From Gambelia wislizenii (Eukaryota; Chordata; Lepidosauria; Squamata; Crotaphytidae), in NCBI GenBank assembly GCA_030847615.1, contig JAUMIR010000002.1:236673809-236737808 (forward strand): a stretch of 64,000 bases of DNA. The letters are read 5' to 3'. Below, one piece after another: positions 1 through 11,794 of the stretch. The notes beneath the pieces were generated by a model. The model saw only the letters and a program-made list of their open reading frames with translations. It did not search any database and was not told where the DNA came from. Made by a program: the position numbers and the translations under genes. Positions within the stretch are counted from its first letter, which is position 1, and every line of letters begins with the position of its first letter.

Positions 1-360
1 GAATAGAGTGGCACTATTACTTCCCTTGATCTAGACACTATACTCCTATTAATGCAGCCTAGAATCGCACTGGCTTTTTTAGGTGCTGCATCATACTGCT
101 GACTTATGTTCAGCTTGTGGTCCACTAAGACTCCTAGATCCCTTTCATATGTACTGCCATCAAGCCAGGTGTCGCTCATCCTATATCTGTGCATTTCATT
201 TTTACTGCCCAAGTGTAATATCCTACATTTCTCCTGGTTGAAATTCATTTTGTTAAGTTTTGGGACAGCTATCTAATCTGTTAAGGTAATTTTGAATTCT
301 GATCCTGTCCTCTGGTTCTCCTAATTTGGTGTCATTTGAAAACTTGATAAACATTGGTCA
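1..360 (-). mobile_element. CR1-type LINE ORF2 fragment, antisense
   Basis: Read on the minus strand this translates, with stops, into the late reverse-transcriptase part of a CR1-type LINE ORF2. I see a degraded 'DDTKLG' stretch, then 'LHLGSKN', 'WLDGSTYERDLGVLVDHKLN' and 'ILGCINRSIVSRSREV', in the order expected for this family. The copy is cut by the window start and is a pseudogene. It lies in sense orientation relative to MARCHF9, within its presumed intron 1. Confidence 0.85.
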
Positions 361-628
361 GACTGGAGGGGTAGGAATGGAGCAGAGTTTATAATTCCCA
401 GCATTCCTTCCTACAGTAGCCATTTCTTCCAGATCTAGCAGCTATTGCCTTGTACTTCTGGGATGTCAGCCATTATACCACCAGAAGCAATGCTGACAAA
501 TCTAGTAAGTGACAAGTAATAAAGGGTTCTTCTGTCAACCAGGTCAGTTTAGGGTCAAGGGGCTCCCCATGCAGTTGAATATTTCAGCAAACACACCACA
601 GCTAGAATACAGAAGCAAAAAGTATTTA

Positions 629-893
629 TTTATTTATACCCCACTCTTCAGCCACAAAGGCTCTTGGAGCAGCTTACAAATTGTTAAGCAATAGCACTTT
701 ACACCTATACACTGCTATAGCGTGCTAGGCACTAAGCGGTTTCCAATGTGTGTTAGCTAATTGTCCCCACAAGCCGGGTACTCATTTTACCGACCTACAA
801 AAGGATGGAAGCCTAAGTGATCTTGGGATCGAACTTGCAACATTGTGACTGCAGTACTGGCATTTAACCACTGTGCCACCAGGGCTCCCTGGT
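629..893 (-). mobile_element. tRNA-derived SINE with LINE-like tail
   Basis: On the minus strand the element starts near 893 with a Pol III-like head: an A-box-like 'tggcacagtggtta' and a B-box-like 'gcaagttcgatccc'. It runs into a 3' part ending 'ggggtataaataaataaata' at 629, a tail also seen on several LINE 3' ends in this window. The head is too diverged and too short on the 3' side to be a tRNA gene. This is a different SINE family from the Sauria-type copies further right. Confidence 0.7.
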
Positions 894-1469
894 GAAGTAT
901 CCATCACTAATTTGTTGTAGCTGTAGGGATTTTTCCTTGGCTCTCTAGTTTCATTAGCCAATCCATCTGCCAAAGGATTTGGTCATCAGGCTTCATCATT
1001 AGCATAACAGCCAAATCCAAGTCCTGACTGCCAAGAAGGAAATCTCATAGCATTTTGCTAAAAATGGTAGCAGCAGACAGTGTCCCCCCTGGTATTGGGG
1101 TACCAACAGGCCATTGCACTCCTAAGCCTGGGTTGGTCACCCATTTCTAAGGGTGAGAGTGTCACATCTTAATGACTAACACACAAGGCAGAATCAAGCA
1201 GGGAACTGTGGAGAAGGCAGGATCTCTGTATGCAATAAAGGGAGGGAGAGAAATGGACTGGCCTGGTGTTGGTTTGGTTTTGTGTCCTCCTGTCATGATG
1301 GAGTTTCCATCATCTTGCCTTGAAGTTGACTGCAACTCCCATCATTCTGTCAGAGAATTACATTTCCCTTTATTTGCAAACAGTATTGTCTTGCCAACAG
1401 GGTATCAGATAAGGAAAAGGTTAATTGGAAGGGAGGGTCTAAAACACCACCTCCACAGGAGCTCATAAG

Positions 1470-1985
1470 ATGGCCTCATCGATGACATCACATCAACAGA
1501 CCAGGAATGGCCAATCACAACTCTTGTCCCGGGAATCCAAATGAAGGTATAGCTGCTTTTGTATGAGGCCATTGCAGGGTCAGACCACGCGGCTTTGAAA
1601 AGACAAAGAGGCTCTATAAAGTCCAGCATGTTAGAGCCAAGGCTGGGGAATGGCTGTTAGAGCAAGCCACCTGGCTTAGCTCACAGCTTCCCTGATACCA
1701 TCTGAAAGCCAACAGACTGCAAAGTAGTGAGTAGAACCTTTAGGGCCTGTTTAGGATTGCGTTAGGGAATTATGTTAATTTCTTCCACTTTGGTTGGATG
1801 TAGCTGAACTTAGTAACTGAATGTAACTTAGAATAATTGAATGCTTTGATTGTAATACCTTGCTATTTCTGCATCTTTAAGCATGCCTGGCTCATGGAAG
1901 AAGCCTGCCTCATGGGGGATTGATATAACTTGAACTTGCTTGAATAAAAAAAGTCTTCTTAATCTTCCTATACATTGATGCTGCA
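1470..1985 (+). other. LTR-like block (TATA and polyA signal), tentative
   Basis: This stretch holds a TATAAA at 1615-1620 and an AATAAA at 1943-1948 about 330 bases later, followed by TC-rich sequence. That spacing resembles the R-U5 part of a solo LTR. I did not find convincing TG...CA ends, a target duplication or a primer-binding site, so it may simply be unique intronic sequence. Confidence 0.25.
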
Positions 1986-2348
1986 CATGTCTATACCTCT
2001 TGGTTTTGTTACATTTCTCTGTCTCTCTGGGGATAGGAGGGAAGAGTTGGTTGGTTCACAGTGGTGGGTAGTCCCACTTGCTATCCAGTCTCCCAATGGG
2101 CTGGTTATAAAGACTTCACTGGGTGTTGGCAGCATTTTTGGCCTGCAGGGGGCACCCTGGAGTAAGGCTACTCAGGGTGACCTCTACAGGGAAGCTAATC
2201 TGGGGGTTCAAAGATGAGAGTCCCAGTTTAGCCTTAACACCTCCATTCACTCTTCTTATGTTCCATTTTCCACTGAGCCATGGTGACTGTTCAGGGCATG
2301 CTCGAGCAATGCAGGAGGCAGCAAAATGGGGTTGCTATTTGGATGATC

Positions 2349-2544
2349 TACAGTGGCCCTTGGTATCCACTGGAGTTTGGTTCCCGGAGGCCCCATAGCT
2401 ACCAAAATCTGTGGATGCTCAAGTCCCATTATATACAATGGGGTAGTTAAATTATACAAAACAGCAAGGTTTGCTTTTTGGATTTTTAAAAAATATTTTC
2501 GAACTGTGGTTAGTTGAATCCGTGGATATGGAAGGCCGACTGCA
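2349..2544 (+). mobile_element. Tigger-like MITE (family A)
   Basis: The element starts 'TACAGTGGCCCTTGGTATCC' and ends 'GATATGGAAGGCCGACTGCA', imperfect terminal inverted repeats with a TA-type target typical of Tc1/mariner-pogo (Tigger) elements. Internal phrases 'gtggatgctcaagtcccattatata' and 'aactgtggttagttgaatccgtgg' recur in the copies near 12.0, 14.4 and 33.9 kb. It has no coding capacity. Confidence 0.8.
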
Positions 2545-2952
2545 ATTAATGGGGAGCTGATAGGGTAAGGATGTTGTATGAAAGGGCGCACAAGGAGTGG
2601 TTTGGAAAGAGCAACCTTCAAAGCTGGAGGGGTCATGGAAAGCTTCTCCCATTGTTTTAGCAAGGGATGGACAGAGAAAAACCTGGCTCTGTTCCTGGAA
2701 GAATTTAATGTCTGCAGCCCCCACCCCCTCACATCCCAAGCAGAGCCAGCAGGGATGACAGGGATGCCAAAGGTGGAAAAATAAAGATGGGCAAGTTTTA
2801 ATTTCAAAAGACAGAGCAGGATCCTAGACCCTAAAGTTGAAAAGCTACTTTTAAAAACAGTTATGGCTACAGGTTCACATACATCAAAATAGCTTCCATT
2901 ATTAAAGGTAATTCTTTGTTTTTCTATTTTTCTAAAGTAACCCAAACAGGTA
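2545..2952. other. No recognised feature
   Basis: Single-copy-looking sequence between a Tigger-like element and a CR1 tail. A 243-codon minus-strand frame spans it together with both repeats and does not resemble any protein I know. Confidence 0.5.
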
Positions 2953-3120
2953 GAACCATAAGAGTTGGAAGAGACAACAAGGGCCATCTAGTCCAACCCT
3001 TTTCTGCCATGCTGGAATACCCAAGCAAAGCACTCCCAATGACAGATGGCTATCCAGCCTCTGTTTAAAAACCTCCAAAGAAGGAGACTCCACCACACTA
3101 TGAGGCAGTGCATTCTACAG
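2953..3120 (-). mobile_element. CR1 LINE 3' end fragment
   Basis: On the plus strand it reads 'agagttggaagagacaacaa', 'ggccatctagtccaaccc', 'gacagatggctatccagcctctgtttaaa', 'acctccaaagaaggagactccaccacac'. This is the antisense of the last codons and 3' UTR of a CR1-type LINE, matching the longer copies at 24.2 and 43.1 kb. Only about 170 bases remain, in keeping with 5' truncation. Confidence 0.85.
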
Positions 3121-4559
3121 GTACTTTTAGTTACTTTTTAAAAAAATCTGAATGCTACAAGCTGCTGGCCTGTGGTAAAAAACACTCCCTCCTATGATCT
3201 ACAGTGCCATCCTGTCAACATAAGGCAGTAGTGTGGGCCACAACCTGAACCATGGGGCAGTCTGCCTGCACCATGCAGTGAGGCCACACCCTTGTAACTA
3301 TAAAAGTAACTTTAAAATCACACCACCAAAGGTGTGGCATTATCCCATACTGAGTTACAGTGGTAAAGTAGTTTATAAGCCGTGGATTAATTTATAACCT
3401 TTAACAAATGTAGGAGAAAGTGATTAGGGGCTTATCTACACTGGCAAAAAGAAAGAAAAAAGAAAAAAAAAGAGGACTCACCCCGAATCTGGTGCTGGCA
3501 GTCCAGATGACGTACAGCTACTTCCCGACTTTGCTCCAAACTAAGCAAAGTTGAGGAAAACTCTGGGGTTTCCCAGAACCACTGGAGTGACTTCGGGTTC
3601 TTTTGTTGTCTGGACTGCTGGGTCAGGTTTGATTCAGTCTGACCCAGTTGTCCACACTCAAATGTGTGCACTGAGCAGCACAGGGAAGGGGATGGATCCC
3701 CATTGAAGCTGCCGCCACCTTGCTTTTCAAGCAGCTCCTGAGAGAGCCTGGTTGGTGTTCCGACTTCTTGGCAAGCAAGCACTTTTTAAAGAACAATTAT
3801 TTTAGCTAGTGGCTGTAAAATCTGAACTGCATTTTGCTACTTAATTTTCTGATTTAGTCCTATATTGGTTTTAATGCAAACAAAACAAAACACAAAACAA
3901 AACACCCACCTGGTTTTTTAAAAAGCAAAAGAAAAAAAACCACCCTGGTTTAAACCAAAAAGGGAGTTGGTTGGTGATTTTTTATATAAAAAAACTGTTC
4001 CCCCAACCTCGACGTGAGCCAGACTGTTGTAACCCTCTAAATGCCTGCTTCTCAGTACTCAGGTGTGTAGAGGAAGCTTTGAACTAGAAGCTCTGTTGAT
4101 CATCTCCTCATCTGAGTTCCGATTACAGAGGGAGGAATGGGGAGATGTTCTCGAAATCCATAAGCCAACCACAACTCCCTTCATAAGGAGGACATTATGG
4201 TTCTCCCGAGCCTTTAAAATCACCATCTAAGGGAGACATGAAGAAGATGATGGGGAAACAAGACCTAGCTGGTCCCAACCTAATTTGAGCATGGCATTAA
4301 TCTTCCGTATTATGCAGTACCAAGCCAACTGGCTGGAGGATAGACTTCCAAGCAGTTTGAATCAGGACGCTTTCAACTCAGCCCACAATTCGCCCCTGAT
4401 AGCTAAAAATCACGTGACCCCTCAGAGCCAATCCCATAGCACTAGCTGTTATAAAATGTCCAGGCCTACAGCACCTACCTCAGTCATGACTAAGATGATC
4501 AACTTGTGCCAGGGCCTTATAAGTTTACAGTACAGAAGGTAGTGGCAAAGTTCATGTGA
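3121..4559. other. No recognised gene; one A-rich tract
   Basis: Nothing recognisable except an A-rich tract around 3447-3474. Reading frames here are short and unlike known proteins. Confidence 0.4.
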
Positions 4560-4669
4560 CATGTGTATTTTTGTTATTGTTTTAAATCTTGAGTTAAATT
4601 TTGGGTGTCTGCAGCAACAAAATATATTTAAAGGGGGTGCCTGGTAAAGAAAAGGTTAAGAGCCATTGT
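4560..4669 (+). mobile_element. hAT-like element, right end only
   Basis: The sequence 'tcttgagttaaattttggg', 'gcaacaaaatatatttaaag' and 'aaaaggttaagagccattg' matches the right third of the hAT-like element at 19402-19765, including its terminal repeat. The left part is missing or too diverged to see. Confidence 0.65.
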
Positions 4670-5673
4670 ACTATACCCCGCTACGGAAATGCAAAAGAAA
4701 TACAAGTTTGCAGAGGAAAGGGTCCTATTGTTTTATAACCACCACCACCCACACCCACACAGAAGGGAAAGCTGAAGATTGTCTTTACATAATCATTTCC
4801 CTTTGGGGGAAGAGAGTAATCATTAGCACATAGGCCGAGCAAGCATAGGGTACAGAAGCAACCATTGGCCAGGCCTTGCTAGTTACAATCTTGGCTCCCA
4901 AACTTCATACCAGCAATTTGCCAGCCTCATTAGTTCTTCTGCAGCTACTGATCTCTCCTTGCATATAAACTCCAAGTTTAGGCCATAGTTTAATCTAGCC
5001 CAGTATGGGCAAGTCAAATCTGGGTCACTACCAATGGCTCTTAATTCCCTTTCTAGAAGCTTGGAAAAGCCATTAGTACCCACTGCTCTCCATCAAAGCC
5101 CAGGCAACATCAAATCTGGGGTAGGGTGGGGATGGTTTCTTGATTCACAACATACCGTATTCAGATGTTCACTGTGAAAGAAAAGCCTATTTCACCAAAT
5201 AATTTTTCCCTCAATTATTTCTAACTAGGCAACAAGGAAGTGGAACAAAACATTTCTCCTCTCTCCCCAACAGATATGGAACTGAGATTTTGAAAAGACC
5301 AGCCTCACAGCAACCACCTAATCAACAGGCAGTAGCTCTTGATGGGAGGAAAGCTTCTGGGTGAAGCATTTTATTACAATATGAACAGGCACCAATTGTT
5401 TATCTGAATGCATTCTCCTGCCTTATGATTACCTTGTGATGATAACCATCTTGCTTGGCTTCTCTTGATTTTCCATTTCATGACATGGGCCCCAGCACTA
5501 TAATGGGGGACTATTTCACACTACAGGAAAAATGACTAAAATGGGTGTTACTGCCTATGTTTGCCATTTGCTAGTTCTCCCTCTCGCTTCACATACAGGC
5601 ATCTGCCCACTAGTTCCCTCTGCCCATTCTCATTCATTCTCCTGCGGTCTCAGAAGAATCTGAAACCTCAGAC
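4670..5673. other. No recognised feature
   Basis: About 1 kb of intronic sequence with no repeat or coding similarity that I recognise. Confidence 0.4.
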
Positions 5674-5807
5674 CAGAGCTGGAGAACCTGTGATTCCCCT
5701 AGAGGTTGCGGGACTCCAATTCCCTTGAGCCCCTGCTAGGCTGGCCAGTGGGGAGGGATGATGGGAGTAGCATTTCTGGAGTTGCACAAGGTCCCCCACC
5801 TCTGCCC
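5674..5807. mobile_element. Palindromic hAT-like MITE (family P), degraded
   Basis: The two halves are inverted: 'gctggagaacctgtg ... gggactccaattcccttgagcc' mirrors 'gatgggagtagcatttctggagtt ... aaggtcccccacctctg'. This is the short sauropsid palindrome built around 'actccaactcccatcagcc'. Other copies lie near 17.3, 23.4, 25.2, 37.4, 46.4 and 59.5 kb. Confidence 0.55.
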
Positions 5808-6630
5808 CAAACCTCTGCAATCCCTAATCAGAAGCCAGGATGCGAGCCACAACATCTCTCACTAGGGAGGTTTGCCAGGAGCTGATCTGCCAGCAAAGGG
5901 CAGGAATATACATACCATTGCCTTGGCTGGATATTGTAATCAGCAATTTCACAGCTGGCTAATTCCCTTTGCTGCTGCCTTGCTTACACTTACTCACAGG
6001 CACCCTCCCTCCTCAACCTCATTCTCTCTCTGTCTTTGTCTCTCTCTCACACACACCAATGTACCCAGAGTCACAGAAGTACACACAACGCAATGAGATG
6101 GGTGATGGTAATGGTGGAAAAATGACAGGGACTGCTGGCTCTGATGAGTGTGAATCACTGCCTCAGATTTAGTTCACTGATACGCACTCCATCCCTATCT
6201 CCCGTGACCTAGTGCTCAAGATGGCTAACAATAATAAAACATGGGTTGAAAAAAAAGAGGCACGATTAAAATAGGACATAAAGACAAATAAAGTAAAAAC
6301 ACAACAATAACAGAAAGAAACAGCTAGCACCAAACTGCTTAGATACCCTTTGACAGCAGGTGAGCCTGCATGCCAAAAACCCATCTGGAAATAAACAAAA
6401 TTGATCTCTCCCCCTCCCCGCACCAGTGATAGAACAACAGAGCCAACCAAGCCTCCCTTGGCCAAACCTTCAGAGAGCCTTCTTGGAACAGTCACTGAGC
6501 AGGTCCTCTCTTGCATCAATGCCAGACATGCCTTTAGTGGCGGCTGGACAGAGAGAGGACCTGGCTTGCCACCACATGTAGAAAGGGAACTTGAGAGAGA
6601 GAAAAACTTGGAGAGCACTCAATAGACTCC
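5808..6630. other. No recognised feature
   Basis: Intronic sequence without recognised elements. Two opposite-strand frames of 74 and 149 codons overlap at 6169-6625 but resemble no known family. Confidence 0.4.
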
Positions 6631-6639
6631 ATGGGGAGA

Positions 6640-6760
6640 CCTGGAGACACGTCTCAAATGATGGCTGCTTTATTTTTTAAAACACTCAATGTGTTTCGGC
6701 CCATATATATATATGCACGGCCTTCTTCAGGGGCTACATAAAAGTAAAGTAAATATAAAT
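6640..6760 (-). mobile_element. Penelope-like 3' tail with hammerhead-like fold
   Basis: On the minus strand the core reads CTGAAGA (6730-6724), one extra A, GGCC, an AT-rich loop, GGCC, then GAAA (6697-6694), followed by 'cacattgagtgtttt' and an A/T-rich tail. The order CTGANGA, hairpin, GAAA is the conserved layout of a hammerhead ribozyme core. It is also common in the terminal repeats of Penelope-like elements ('cctgaagaaggcc ... ggccgaaac'). No RT or endonuclease sequence accompanies this copy. The extra base before the hairpin departs from the textbook core, so cleavage activity is uncertain. Confidence 0.5.
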
Positions 6761-6957
6761 TTAAATGGACAACGCATACGTATATGATAAAACATGCATA
6801 ATAGATCATAACAAATATCATTCTAGTCTTTGTTCATTGCATGTCTGTACATACCAATGAGAAATCTGACTGCAGAAACTCCTGAAACAGAGAATCTTGT
6901 TCCATTTATTGGACATGAGCTAAATTACGTGTTGTCTGTGTATGTTTATATTTATGT

Positions 6958-7137
6958 TTGTGATTCCACTTGTAGCTGCCATGGCTGCATCCTTTGGAAT
7001 CCTGAGGTTTGCAAGAAGAGCACTCTAGCTGACAATTTCAAATGTCCCTCCCCAAACTATAAACCCCAGGATTCCATAGGAATACAGACATGGCAAGTGT
7101 AAACATAGTGGTATATTTCTGTAATGTGGAAGGGCCC
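6958..7137. mobile_element. Palindromic hAT-like MITE (family H)
   Basis: Inverted halves share 'tgattccact ... gctgccatggctgcatcctttggaatcctg' and 'caggattccatagg ... catggcaagtgt ... gtggaagggccc'. The left terminus is damaged while the right end keeps 'gggccc'. Same family as 11.8, 12.85, 32.2, 58.4 and 60.2 kb. Confidence 0.65.
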
Positions 7138-7266
7138 ATGGTTCAAGGAATGGGTGCAAATTAACACAGACATTTGTTTCTCTCGTGACAAAATAACATC
7201 CACCCCTGTTCCTAGCAAACTTTACCAGTCCCTGTGAAAGCAACCAGACTTACAGGCCTGTTTTAC

Positions 7267-7561
7267 TACAGATCACCCGCTGTATTCAAGTGGGATACAT
7301 TCCCAGACTTACAATGAATACCTGAAACCATGGGCAATAGCACACCCCAGAGAATCATGCTGGAGGACCTAGGAAATCCGTAAGGAGGCCACCTCTCTAG
7401 GCATCTCCAGCAGGACCCTATGATAACTTCCAGCAGATGTTACCATAGAGTCACACTTGAGGACCTAGGAAATGCCCAGAGACACCGTATTTTTTGGACA
7501 ACAGATAATTGAAACCATGGGTATAAGTCCCACGCATATGGGGGGAGGAGGTTGACCTGTA
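7267..7561. mobile_element. Tigger-like MITE (family B)
   Basis: It is bounded by TA-type ends 'TACAGATCACCCGC' and 'GGTTGACCTGTA'. The interior is built from inverted copies of 'ccatagagtcacactggaggacctaggaaatgcc'. The same interior recurs near 10.9, 19.2, 25.5 and 38.0 kb. No coding capacity. Confidence 0.75.
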
Positions 7562-7864
7562 TTCTCATATTGCAGATGGAGGGTTGTGGTGGAAATGGTG
7601 AGAGATGGAGGGGATGGGTAAGGCAAGGCATGTATAAAACCTCCTTCTGAGTTCATCAAGAAGATGAAATCTAAACCAGGGACTTCTCAACATCCACCTT
7701 TTAATTAGTGTCAGAACCACAACTGCAGACAGTTGTACCTGAATCCAAATCCACAGTGGGTGTTGTTTTCCAAGCTGGGAGAGAAGAAGATTTGTTGTCC
7801 CCTGCCACAATGGAAGTCAGGTACAGCAAGTTGAATTTGCTACTCTGTTGACTGGCAAGGGCAG

Positions 7865-8239
7865 TACAGTCGGCCGCCCACAATCAGGGGGGTTAGGGGT
7901 GCAGGACCACTGCAAAACGGGGAAAGTGCAAATATCTCTAACCCCTCCCGAAACCATATTTACCACACACAAAAAAGTATGTCCCATGGATTCAACCCAC
8001 TGTGGATACTTTCAAGGTGGCGGGGTTCCTTCGCAAGGCAGAAGCAGGCGGCTGGCAAGGCTCGCCACTGCCTCTGCTGCTACCCTATGCCATTTTTAAT
8101 ATGGACTTGCAACGCTTACCATGCAGTTTCTCAGGGCTTGCAGTTCCTATTAGAAATGGTGCAGAGCAGCAGAGGCAAATAATCCGCAAATAATCAAATC
8201 TGCAAAAGTTAAAACTGCAGAAGTGGAGGGCCGACTGTA
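7865..8239 (+). mobile_element. Tigger-like MITE (family T, long form)
   Basis: Clear terminal repeats: 'TACAGTCGGCCGCCCAC' at the left and 'GTGGAGGGCCGACTGTA' at the right. A second inverted pair lies inside: 'ccatttttaatatggacttgcaa' against 'gcagttcctattagaaatgg'. A reverse-orientation relative is at 13973-14356. Confidence 0.8.
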
Positions 8240-9510
8240 TTCCCAATCCTAGTGTTTATACCAGGATACTGGGCCAGTTCCATATTTTGAAAGGAGAGGA
8301 AGGCAAGCTTAAGAGCACGCCCTTAGTGGGCCCTCTGCTGCCACTATATTTGTCCTCACTCACCCTGCCTTACAGAGGTAAAAGGCAGGCATGTGGACAG
8401 CACTGCTGATTGCTACTGCCTTCACTTACCAGCTTGCCCTCTATTCCACCCTCTTCTCTGATGCAGTGGCTGGGATTAGGCCAAGAAAAAAAAATCATGC
8501 AACCAGACAGAGGGTGCTGGTTGCCAATTTCACCTGCATGCCTGCCTAGCTTGTCACATATGAAGGGCAACAACACGATACACAGCGTGGAGGGGGGCTC
8601 CACACACAATCAATGGTGCCCAACAACAACAACAAAAACACTTTATTCAGTGTTTCAGTTTGAACTATTGACAGTGCCCAAAACTTGTCAGGGGTTCATG
8701 CACTGGGAAGGCACAGCAGGGTCCAGCAACTACCCAGTGGCACAATACAAAAGCTAGCCCTGGCTTGGCCAGTCACAAGATTTTGTACTCTCTCCCTATC
8801 TTGGAAAGTTGGGGAGTGGGTTATGCTATACAACCCCATTCCCCTTTTGTACCTGGAGACAGTTTGGAGGCCTGAGCCCCCCAAATCCTATGTGGCTCAC
8901 CTGGCTCGGTGCCAGTTCACACAAGACAGCCACTACAGCTGCATCAGCTTATTGCGTAGAGAATTATCCCCATGAACAGGTTCCTATAGCAAGACCTCTT
9001 TTTCCCACATGCTGTGCTCTCCTACTCTCACTCTCCTGAATTTAGAACCCAGTGGCATGGTTCACAGGGCCAAAATAACAGGGATCCAGGACAAGATGTG
9101 GATGAGTTGGGCCAGGAGGAAAATTTACATGCATGGATTCAGGGATCTATAGTGCATGCCCATTTTGCTTAATTTCTTTTGAGTCTTTTGTGGGAAAGCA
9201 GAGGAGTCATCATTTATCTACGTCCACCCCAAGTCCCAGATCCTCACTTCAGGAAACCCAGCCCAGTTCCTCTTCTGGCTTCTGAAATTTCAATCACTCA
9301 GATATAAAGACAATTACAAAGGCTATTAATTAATTTACAGACAAGCATGGGGGTGGGGAAATAGAATTTCATTTGGAGATGACTCCTCACTTTGAGGCAT
9401 AATTCTTAAGGACTAGGAATTCTGAAAGGAATCATCAAGATGCCGAATTCTGCTCTGAATACTATATTTTGGGCTGGAATGACATAACTGCAGAGTAAAC
9501 ATAGCCCCGT
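8240..9510. other. No recognised feature
   Basis: About 1.3 kb of intronic sequence; a short CAA run near 8625 is the only simple repeat. Overlapping reading frames are below 120 codons and unlike known proteins. Confidence 0.4.
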
Positions 9511-9676
9511 CCATCATCATCAATCATTACTGTTGTTGCTGTTGTTATCAGGAATGCTACCGGCATACAGCACTGGCAGTGGTGGTAGCAATGACAACAG
9601 GAGGCAAATGGCCATGGCTGCTGCGGTCAGGAAGAAAGGCAGCCTTTGGGGAGATTTTATTTAGGGTGAGACAGAG
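9511..9676 (+). repeat. 5' module shared with the SINE locus at 40 kb
   Basis: This block ('ggaggcaaatggccatgg', 'gattttatttagggtgagacag') directly precedes a Sauria-type SINE. The same block precedes the SINE at 39820-40053 on the opposite strand (40054-40205). The shared order implies a composite repeat rather than two independent SINE insertions. Confidence 0.7.
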
Positions 9677-9901
9677 AGCTAGCTAGCATGGTGCAATGGT
9701 TTCAGTGTTGGACCAAGACTCTGGGAGACCAAGGTTCAAATCCTGCTCAGCCATGGAAACCCTTGGGCAAGTCACACACTCTCATCCTCAGAGGAGAGCA
9801 ATGGCAAACTCCCTCTGAACAAATCTTGCCAAGAAAACCCTAGAAGAGTCTTGTCATAAGCCAAAATCAACTTGAAGGCACATGGCACCAACACTAACAA
9901 A
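9677..9901 (+). mobile_element. Sauria-type tRNA-derived SINE
   Basis: The head 'agcatggtgcaatggtttcag' and B-box-like 'ggttcaaatcctgctcagcc' are tRNA-derived. The body 'gggcaagtcacacactctca', 'ggcaaactccctctgaacaa' and 'cttgccaagaaaaccc' leads to the Bov-B-like tail 'caacttgaaggcacatggcacc'. This layout is characteristic of squamate Sauria SINEs. The copy is close to full length and moderately diverged. Confidence 0.85.
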
Positions 9902-10838
9902 GGGAGCTTGGAGCTGGCAGATTTTGTCTGCTTTCTTTGCCATCACTGAGTGAGTCTGGAAAAACTGCCACCACTAGTATAGCACATTAACTAGATTCTG
10001 GCTATGATGATTACCATTTCTGTGCTACAATTTTAGTAATGCCATATGCTTTACATACATTTTCCCCAACCACATGCCTTCCAGATGTGTTTGACTACTG
10101 GGTACGTTGACTGGGGATGACAGATGTTGCATCCAAAACATCTGGAAGGCATCCTGTTGGGGAAGAAAGATTGAGAGCGATTTCCTCATAATGCTGGGGC
10201 AGTTGTAATACTGATAACCCACTCTGTAAATAGTTTATTTAAGATTCCTACTTTTGAGATAAGAAACAGACCTACAAGAGAAAAGGTGAGTGGAGATATT
10301 ACTGCAGACCCTCCCTACCCAGGTTCAGGGCTAACCTTCTACCCACCACACCAGAGGTAAGTAGACTTCAAACTTGTAGGTTGCCCTTTTTATTTTTAAC
10401 TATGACTCCACGATTCAAGAACCAGAGCTAAGTGCAACATACCAACTCAGATGGACGGACATACACTAAAAATTAAGGAATGGGGTACCTCTGAGCACAT
10501 GCTCAGCCAATGAATTTGTGATCAGTGCCAAAGCCAAACTTACAAGTCCTTCCAGCCCAAAATTCATTCCTTGTCTTTTCAGTAACCAATTTTGTTGGTG
10601 GGGAGTGTTTTTTAGTTGTCGGGACTGTTCAGAACCAGAATGCTTTTGTGATCTACTACGTGTCACTCAGAAATCTACCAGCAGATCCCTCTCCAACTTC
10701 TGAGTCCATCGGCATTTTACCATGCTGGCCTCATTCTCATGGTTGTTTTGTTTTGTTTTGCCTGTGGTGTGGCCACTGGCACAAAACCCATGAAAGTGTG
10801 GCAGAACACACACCACACCGATATATCCTATCAAAAAG
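9902..10838. other. No gene; possible degraded palindromic MITE
   Basis: Mostly unrecognised. Around 10075-10160, 'ccttccagatgtgtttgactac' faces 'catccaaaacatctggaagg', which resembles the family P palindrome in an old state. Confidence 0.35.
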
Positions 10839-11160
10839 TACAGTATGGCCCCCATATCCACAGAGGATGCATCCAGGACTTACTGTGGATACCAGAAACC
10901 ATGGATAATAGCAAACCCTGTTAAAATGAATTACTTCTGGCCAAAGCATACCACAGAATTGCGCTGGAAGACTTTAGAAGATGCCTAGAAAGAACATCTC
11001 TCTAGGCATCTTTTAGGTCCTCCAGAGGTCCTCCAACTTCTGGCAGAAGCATACCATAGAATCACGCTGGTGGATCTGGAGGATGCCTAGAGACCATATT
11101 TTTTCAGACATAAGTGGATCCATACATATGGGTCCCACAAACACAGGGGTCATACTGTTA
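10839..11160. mobile_element. Tigger-like MITE (family B)
   Basis: Ends are 'TACAGTATGGCCCCCATATCC' (first 20 bases considered) and 'GGGGTCATACTGTTA'. The interior has repeated inverted segments: 'gcgctggaagactttagaagatgcctag', 'ctctaggcatcttttaggtcctccag', 'cacgctggtggatctggaggatgcctag'. Longest of the family B copies here. Confidence 0.75.
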
Positions 11161-11794
11161 TTAAGGTGAACTGTGCTGGATTCCCAGTTCCCAGCACCAC
11201 CAAGCATGCATCACTGGGGACCACACACATGTAGCTGCCTCACTAACTGTCACCTTTCTTGATGATGTTTTGAACAGGACACAGACTATCACCCTGGGCA
11301 TTATCATTCCCACAAAACAAAACAGGGTTTGGATCAAGCAAACCCCATCTTCATTCAGGCCAGTAAAGCAGAGTGGAGAAAAGTTTAGATCCAGATGCAG
11401 AGTCCAGCTGTTGCTGTTGTGTGTTTTTCAGAGGTCCCCACACCACAGTGACAGCCTCACAATCAGCCCACTGTTGCAAACCATTCAACAGCAATGCGTG
11501 ATATACCTCACCAAGAATCTGAGTAGCGGTGTGCATACAACCTTAAGACAGTCAGCCCCTTAGGCAAAGAACTGTCACATCAATGTTCTGTACAGCTCCT
11601 AGCAAGCTGTTGGCACTAAATACATGCTACAAGGCAGTAAAGCATGCCCTCACTCAGAGGTTCCAGTTATGCTCTCTGAGCAACAGTCCCCTTAATGAAG
11701 ATGGGAGTTGCCCATTTTGGTTCTCCAGAGAGGGAAGGCCTAGAATACCAGGAAGGTTTGTTTAATGCGTCCTCCTTCCCCTGTTGCACATGCA
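11161..11794. other. No recognised feature
   Basis: Intronic sequence without recognised repeats or coding similarity. Confidence 0.4.

Noticed and set aside
2256..2987. A 243-codon minus-strand frame
   Set aside because: It runs through a Tigger-like MITE and a CR1 tail and so is a chance frame across repeats.
9677..9760. tRNA gene at the head of a SINE
   Set aside because: A- and B-box-like words are present but the cloverleaf is not complete and the unit continues into a SINE body; the same holds for all other SINE heads here.
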